Source: JBLHGN01 sp047616325
Lineage (GTDB): Bacteria; Pseudomonadota; Gammaproteobacteria; Pseudomonadales; Cellvibrionaceae
Length of the DNA: 8,429 nucleotides
Direction of reading: 5' to 3'
Assembly (NCBI GenBank): GCA_047616325.1
Contig: JBLHGN010000154.1
Coordinates: 1 to 8,429, forward strand
Shown here: positions 5,784 through 8,429 of the stretch, one piece after another
Numbering within the stretch: position 1 is the stretch's first letter
Layout: each line of letters begins with the position of its first letter
Notes under the pieces: generated by a model
Databases searched by the model: none
What the model saw: the letters and a program-made list of their open reading frames with translations, nothing else
What the model was told of the DNA's origin: nothing
Made by a program: the position numbers and the translations under genes

Positions 5784-6107
5784 GTGAAATATTTGAATAA
5801 AATTATGGGTGTCTGTGCGTTATGTCTATCAACGTCTGCGTTTTCATTGGATGCTTGGATGTCGCAAGGGTATAAGATAGCTATTATTGATAGTCTTGCT
5901 GCGGATAATTCTGTATATCTTACTTTAGAAGGATATGTGAATGAAAGTTGTAGCAATAATAGAGTTTTGTTGAATCATCCTGATGATCGAAAGTTTGATA
6001 AAATATTTTCTTTGGTTCTAAGTGCTATGCATTCAGGTTCTGGTGTTAAGTTTTATTTTTCAGATACATCGAACTGTAACTCCAATCGCATTCAATTAAT
6101 AAAATAA
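5784..6107 (+). CDS. Small secreted-family protein
   Basis: The 107-aa product starts at GTG 5784, four bases after a consensus AGGAGG (5774-5779); an ATG two bases earlier is followed at once by TGA and cannot be used. The signal peptide (MKYLNKIMGVCALCLSTSAFS) probably ends at residue 21. The mature part shows the family order: YKIAIID, VYLTLEGYV, a Cys at ESCSNNRVLL, HPDDRKFDKIFSLVLSAMHSG, VKFYFSD, a Cys at SNCNSNRIQLIK. The FxxIFSLVLSA helix aligns with IYSMALSAF in the gene at 6832 and LFSMGLAAK in the gene at 3. It contains no catalytic motif. The role of the family is unknown; periplasmic or extracellular location is inferred from the signal peptide and paired cysteines. Its own ribosome site and the 455-nt gap behind it suggest separate transcription. 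Confidence 0.85.
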   Translation: MKYLNKIMGVCALCLSTSAFSLDAWMSQGYKIAIIDSLAADNSVYLTLEGYVNESCSNNRVLLNHPDDRKFDKIFSLVLSAMHSGSGVKFYFSDTSNCNSNRIQLIK

Positions 6108-6130
6108 AAAAGGGACCGGTGAAAGATAGA

Positions 6131-6152
6131 GGGCAGGTCTTGCCTTTTGCCC
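6131..6152 (+). repeat. A-type dispersed motif, best-formed copy
   Basis: GGGCAGGTCTTGCCTTTTGC followed by CC. AGGGCA (6130-6135) pairs with TGCCCT (6148-6153), and GGCA/TGCC can pair in the interior, so the motif is itself a hairpin. It begins 23 nt after the stop codon of the 5784 gene and could act as a transcript end, though no T-run follows. Confidence 0.6.
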
Positions 6153-6182
6153 TAGTTCCGTTTAGATGATTTTGACGGATAA

Positions 6183-6204
6183 AAAATAAACATGTCCCCT
6201 CTTT
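6183..6204 (-). repeat. B-type dispersed motif, reverse orientation
   Basis: The minus strand reads AAAGAGGGGACATGTTTATT, the GGGGACAGATTTATT form with one substitution and a shifted base. With the forward A-type copy at 6131 it forms a converging pair in this gap. Confidence 0.5.
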
Positions 6205-6280
6205 GCAGTTCCATTATTTAGTAAAATGAACCGCTTATATCAGCGTTATACTCTAAACAACTTATAAGGATACTAATCTT

Positions 6281-6616
6281 TTGAATAAACTAATACTTAT
6301 ATTTTTGTGCACACTATCAGGCTCAGCTTTGGCCGCGAATAAAGATTCACCGAACCGGTATGTAAACCAAATATCGGTGTGGGGGCATTCGGGCGATATT
6401 TTGGTTCAAACTTACCCTAGGCATGCAATTGAGGGTTTACAGTGCACAGATGATTATTGGCTCAGGCTTAACAAATCAGATGAAGGATTCCAATCCATGC
6501 TTTCGATGCTGATAGCTGCTCAAATGGCAGATAAACCTATTTTAATTCGTGCAGAAGACGACGGTGACGGCAATCAACCTTACTGTCGTTTGCAAAGAAT
6601 AATTTCATCTAGATAA
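6281..6616 (+). CDS. Small secreted-family protein
   Basis: The 111-aa product starts at TTG 6281, ten bases after AAGGA (6266-6270). TTG is supported because the signal peptide (MNKLILIFLCTLSGSALA, cleavage after residue 18) begins exactly there. The mature part reads NRYVNQISVWGHSGDILVQT, then LQCTDDYWLRL, then EGFQSMLSMLIAAQMADKPILIRAEDDGD and finishes with PYCRLQRIISSR. The SMLSMLIAA helix and the flanking two cysteines match the family plan. A basic end (SR) and an acidic patch (EDDGDG) before the last Cys are particular to this copy. TATACT at 6247-6252 is a possible -10 box without a clear -35. Function unknown. Confidence 0.85.
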   Translation: MNKLILIFLCTLSGSALAANKDSPNRYVNQISVWGHSGDILVQTYPRHAIEGLQCTDDYWLRLNKSDEGFQSMLSMLIAAQMADKPILIRAEDDGDGNQPYCRLQRIISSR

Positions 6617-6626
6617 AATACATAGA

Positions 6627-6650
6627 GGATCAGGTTTTGCTTTTTTTGTT
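6627..6650 (+). repeat. A-type dispersed motif
   Basis: GGATCAGGTTTTGC followed by a T7 run and GTT, starting 10 nt after the stop codon of the 6281 gene. The T-run could help end transcription, but no stem precedes it. Confidence 0.45.
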
Positions 6651-6690
6651 CAAGGTTGAAGATTGCAAGGTACGTTGTATGAAAGGCAAA

Positions 6691-6711
6691 GGGGCAGGTC
6701 CGTAGCCTTTC
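6691..6711 (+). repeat. A-type dispersed motif
   Basis: GGGGCAGGTCCGTAGCCTTT then C; keeps GGGCAGGTC and GCCTTT. Second copy in the same gap, same orientation as that at 6627. Confidence 0.45.
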
Positions 6712-6831
6712 AAACGAAAAGCAAGCGAAGGGCAGAGGCTTGTGGCGGCTAGAGGCGAGTTAAGATAGCCCCAACCGCCTATGGATTTCTTGAAATTGGA
6801 TTTATAAATAAATATTTATATGGGTGGTTAA

Positions 6832-7191
6832 ATGAAAAAAATATTATTCGCTGCAACTTTTTTTGCGTCCCTATTTACATCCGTTTTTGCTGCAGCGGAG
6901 TATAGTGATTGGGCGGCTCCAAACCAAGTAAGTTTGGTTGGATCAATAGGGTTTCGGGTGATTGGGAGCTTTGGGGCTACTTATTCATGTGAGATAGCTG
7001 ACCAGGTATTTGTTAGTGTTAACCACCCTCAATATCAGGAAATATATTCAATGGCACTTTCCGCTTTTGCGGCCCAAAAACGCATTCGGTTTGAAGTAAG
7101 AAAGTGTGGGGTGATTGGTTGGATCTCCTCTAAGGAAATTCCAATTCTCGACTCGACTGCCGCTGGTGAAGTAGCGACATCAATCTACTAA
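6832..7191 (+). CDS. Small secreted-family protein with extended C-terminus
   Basis: The 119-aa product starts at ATG 6832 behind GGGTGG (6822-6827), a weak ribosome site. The signal peptide (MKKILFAATFFASLFTSVFA) ends at residue 20. The mature part has QVSLVGSIGFRVIGSF, a Cys (TYSCEIADQVFVSV), HPQYQEIYSMALSAFAAQKRIRFEV and a second Cys (RKCGVIGW). This fits the family plan closely; NHPQYQEIYSMALSA parallels NHPDDRKFDKIFSLVLSA in the gene at 5784. Beyond the usual end it carries about 20 extra residues (EIPILDSTAAGEVATSIY). The start context TTAAATG is identical to the heptamer amplified upstream of the gene at 466. Function unknown. Confidence 0.85.
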   Translation: MKKILFAATFFASLFTSVFAAAEYSDWAAPNQVSLVGSIGFRVIGSFGATYSCEIADQVFVSVNHPQYQEIYSMALSAFAAQKRIRFEVRKCGVIGWISSKEIPILDSTAAGEVATSIY

Positions 7192-7270
7192 ATTACTAGA
7201 CAGTACAAGAAGGGAGAGGGGTCAAGTATCATATTGACGTTTTAAAAAAAGAAGCAAGAGAAAGAAAGTT

Positions 7271-7290
7271 AAAGGGGGACAGATTTATTT
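7271..7290 (+). repeat. B-type dispersed motif, reference copy
   Basis: AAAGGGGGACAGATTTATTT, followed by AATGC. This is the cleanest B-type copy. From general knowledge, very similar GGGGACAGATTTATT sequences are common beside REP-associated tyrosine transposase genes in gammaproteobacteria; no such gene is in the window. Confidence 0.6.
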
Positions 7291-7324
7291 AATGCTCTTT
7301 TTTGGTCTCTTTGTAGGGCGCCAC

Positions 7325-7380
7325 TTTACGACCGAAAAAATCACCAAATTAAATGTCGTAAGATTTTGTGATTTTACGAC
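7325..7380. promoter_or_regulatory. Cluster of three TTTACGAC/GTCGTAA boxes
   Basis: TTTACGAC at 7325-7332, GTCGTAA at 7355-7361 and TTTACGAC at 7373-7380. The last two form a 26-bp inverted repeat (GTCGTAA...TTTACGAC) with a 12-base centre; AAATCAC before and GTGATTT after add further symmetry. Another TTTACGAC stands at 7657-7664 and a GTCGTAA at 7959-7965. This could be a recombinase or repressor binding array. Confidence 0.4.
7343..7361 (+). repeat. Left copy of an imperfect direct repeat
   Basis: ACCAAATTAAATGTCGTAA. The right copy at 7948 reads ACCAAATTACCGTCGTAA: nine identical bases, a short variable joint, then seven identical bases. The pair brackets the minus-strand gene. Confidence 0.4.
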
Positions 7381-7678
7381 GATTTTCCCGCACTTCCATC
7401 ATAAAGAAATCTGCCTAACCACATTAATAGCGTAAACCTTACCAAACTCCGTCGAAATAACGGAACTGGCAATCTCTCGTTACATTGACGATTCTGTGCC
7501 GTTGTTTTTTGTGATAGATTTGGCTGGTTGTAGTTTTTATCAATCCCATGGGGAGAAAAAATAAAGTCAAAGGGAGCGCCCGCACAATACTGAGCTCGCC
7601 TTTTGACAAAAATACTCCATTGTACCTGTTATCTATATCTGTTTGTATAGTGTCAATTTACGACAAACTTTTCACGCT

Positions 7679-7882
7679 CTATTTAGCTAAAATTATGTTT
7701 TCGTCATCGTGAATATGGAGTTCAAAATGAAAGCCTTCGTAGGTCATTAATTCATGGCCAAGGTCTTTCCATGTAACACCTTTACCGTTAATGACACATA
7801 GGGGGAGTTCACCATTATTTTCCTCATCCCAAGTGATCTGGCCATGAAGTGTGCTGTAAGCAGTAAGGATTTTTTCTTTCAA
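7679..7882 (-). CDS. Small cytoplasmic protein of unknown function (67 aa)
   Basis: The minus-strand frame is open much further upstream, but only this part looks like protein. I chose TTG (complement of 7880-7882), five bases after AGGTG, giving MKEKILTAYSTLHGQITWDE and ending LHIHDDENIILAK. Seen directly: an acidic, soluble sequence, no signal peptide, with GELPLCVINGKGVTWKDLGH followed by ELMTYEGFHFELHI. The W-x-x-x-G-x-x-L-M-x-Y-E-G-F-x-F-x-L-x-I pattern is familiar from small bacterial proteins of unknown function; I cannot name the family with certainty. It is the only minus-strand gene in the window and is unlike its neighbours in being non-secreted. It sits between direct repeats with GTCGTAA, hinting at separate acquisition. 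Confidence 0.65.
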   Translation of the reverse strand: MKEKILTAYSTLHGQITWDEENNGELPLCVINGKGVTWKDLGHELMTYEGFHFELHIHDDENIILAK

Positions 7883-8216
7883 AATAACACCTATTGTATT
7901 CGTCGATATTTCGTTGCAGTGTAATCTCTTTTGTAAGAAAAAACACAACCAAATTACCGTCGTAATGGTTACCAAAGTTACATCGTAAAAATGGAGCGGG
8001 GCAGATATTTCGCCTCCTTGGCGAATTGCAAACATAAAGCGAAGTTGGCGGTTAAAAAAATACCAACACAGTATTTCTGCCACTTTGCGTACACAGTGTT
8101 TTATGGCAGAGGAGCGGTGATTCCCAAGGTATGGCTCGGAAAGCCAACACGTCGCACGACAGGCCGAGACAGAGAGGGTGCAGTCATAACTAACTGGTAA
8201 ATTCGTATGAGAGTAT
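7883..8216. other. Gap before the transposon end, no confident gene
   Basis: Open frames exist on both strands (a 69-codon plus frame from 7991 and the minus frame running into the 67-aa gene), but both have a composition unlike protein and no ribosome sites. The gap holds a GTCGTAA box, a partial B-type motif (GGGGCAGATATTT, 7998-8010) and a TCGCC/GGCGA hairpin at 8010-8024. Confidence 0.5.
7948..7965 (+). repeat. Right copy of an imperfect direct repeat
   Basis: ACCAAATTACCGTCGTAA, about 605 bp from the left copy at 7343. On the minus strand it falls in the upstream region of the 67-aa gene, so it may be an operator rather than a boundary. Confidence 0.4.
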
Positions 8217-8254
8217 GGGGTTCTGTGACCATCCCCCGAAATATGACATAAAGT
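8217..8254. mobile_element. Putative left terminal inverted repeat of a Tn3-family transposon
   Basis: The segment starts GGGGTTCTGTGACC and ends ATATGACATAAAG. Tn3-family ends are typically about 38 bp, start with GGGG and end near TAAG, so length, start and end all fit. It lies 150 bp before the candidate transposase start, a normal leader for elements in which the transposase faces away from the near end. The partner end and the 5-bp target duplication (AGTAT on this side, if correct) would be outside the window. Confidence 0.5.
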
Positions 8255-8259
8255 GCTAC

Positions 8260-8280
8260 AGCCCACGAGATACTTGGGCT
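8260..8280. promoter_or_regulatory. Hairpin between CTACAG direct repeats in the transposase leader
   Basis: AGCCCA (8260-8265) pairs with TGGGCT (8275-8280) around nine bases. CTACAG occurs at both edges (8256-8261 and 8279-8284). It lies between the terminal repeat and the promoter box and could bind transposase or a regulator. Confidence 0.4.
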
Positions 8281-8338
8281 ACAGTGATATGTGTTTTTTG
8301 ACCGGCACCAAAACTGGCGTCTAATTGAACAAAATGGT

Positions 8339-8344
8339 TATAAT
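8339..8344 (+). promoter_or_regulatory. Candidate -10 box for the transposase gene
   Basis: A perfect TATAAT, 23 nt before the start codon. No good -35 box stands 16-18 nt upstream (TGGCGT at 8315 matches poorly), so the promoter would be weak or activator-dependent. Confidence 0.45.
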
Positions 8345-8367
8345 CTGCGCTTTTTAGGAGCGCACAG

Positions 8368-8429
8368 ATGCCATCTGAATCGAACGATAAACGTATCACA
8401 ATTCTCACCGCAGCCGAGATTAAAGAGCT
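8368..8429 (+). CDS. tnpA: N-terminus of a Tn3-family transposase (cut by window edge)
   Basis: ATG 8368 follows AGGAG (8356-8360) at seven bases, an excellent ribosome site. The visible product is MPSESNDKRITILTAAEIKE followed by one more residue. The ILTAAEIKEL opening is typical of Tn3-family transposases with the DUF4158 N-terminal domain, which usually begin with a short basic or polar run, then 'I-L-T-x-A-E-I-x-x-L-Y'. Only 20 residues are visible, so the call leans on this short match plus the GGGG terminal repeat 150 bp upstream. Full-length members are around 950-1000 residues and mediate replicative transposition. It could also be another protein with a similar opening. Confidence 0.6.
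   Translation, partial: MPSESNDKRITILTAAEIKE

Larger units (their letters stand above)
7192..7678. other. Gap with dispersed motif and GTCGTAA boxes, no confident gene
   Basis: Besides the B-type motif at 7271 and the box cluster at 7325-7380, there is a 42-codon open frame around 7440-7565 (VEITELAISRYIDD, then LFFVIDLAGC) that has no start codon. It could be a remnant of a gene, but nothing supports expression. Confidence 0.45.

Noticed and set aside
228..7678. Integron-type gene cassette array (small genes separated by recombination sites)
   Set aside because: The gaps vary widely in length and content, I see no paired GTTRRRY/RYYYAAC cores with attC-like arms, and no integrase is visible.
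7991..8200. Plus-strand 69-codon open frame
   Set aside because: No ribosome site, very basic and non-protein-like sequence, and its start lies within a partial dispersed motif.
7883..8266. Upstream two thirds of the 195-codon minus frame
   Set aside because: This part has a Cys/Arg/His-rich composition unlike the C-terminal 67 residues, and it runs across the putative transposon end; a TTG with an AGGTG site explains the real gene.
1..8429. CRISPR array
   Set aside because: No regularly spaced repeats of 24-40 bases were found; the only tandem repeat is the spacer-less heptamer at 441.

Overview
The window looks like accessory chromosome from a free-living, probably marine, gammaproteobacterium. 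The evidence is indirect: Sec-type signal peptides on most genes, a subtilase with a PKD domain, a protein with thrombospondin type 3 calcium repeats, Shine-Dalgarno starts, and AT-rich intergenic DNA full of short dispersed palindromic motifs. No rRNA, tRNA or housekeeping gene is present, so I do not name a genus.

Layout. Positions 3-227 hold the end of a small secreted protein. Positions 441-482 are six perfect TTAAATG heptamers running into the start of a second small secreted protein (466-843). A gene-poor stretch with stacked palindromes leads to a two-gene operon: a secreted alpha/alpha-toroid protein with an internalin-like LRR and TSP3 repeats (1374-2990), then, 31 nt later, a secreted S8 subtilase with a PKD domain (3022-4707). 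These two otherwise unrelated proteins end in nearly the same hydrophobic tail (VVLIVIITGLLL and VMITIIVTGLLM), with synonymous codon differences at the shared residues. Next come four more members of the small secreted family: 4993-5328 (interrupted by one in-frame TAA), 5784-6107, 6281-6616 and 6832-7191. The last part holds a 67-aa gene on the minus strand (7679-7882), repeated GTCGTAA/TTTACGAC boxes, and what looks like the left end of a Tn3-family transposon: a GGGG-starting terminal repeat near 8217, a promoter box and the first codons of a transposase at 8368.

How the parts may work together. The small proteins share a plan: signal peptide, Trp/Tyr-rich strand, Cys, an F/Y-S-hydrophobic-L-[SA]-A helix, Gly, a V/I-x-F strand, Cys, and a C-terminal I/Y-rich strand. 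They are clearly one family, repeated six times. The intergenic DNA around them carries at least a dozen degenerate copies of two motif types (GGGGACAGATTTATTTA-like and GGGCAGGTCTTGCCTTTTGC-like), which resemble the REP-type motifs that accompany REP-associated tyrosine transposases and may have driven duplication. The most promising undescribed items are the shared C-terminal tail of the toroid/subtilase pair, the six-member secreted family, and the heptamer tract at the start of one member. Functions for these remain unknown.
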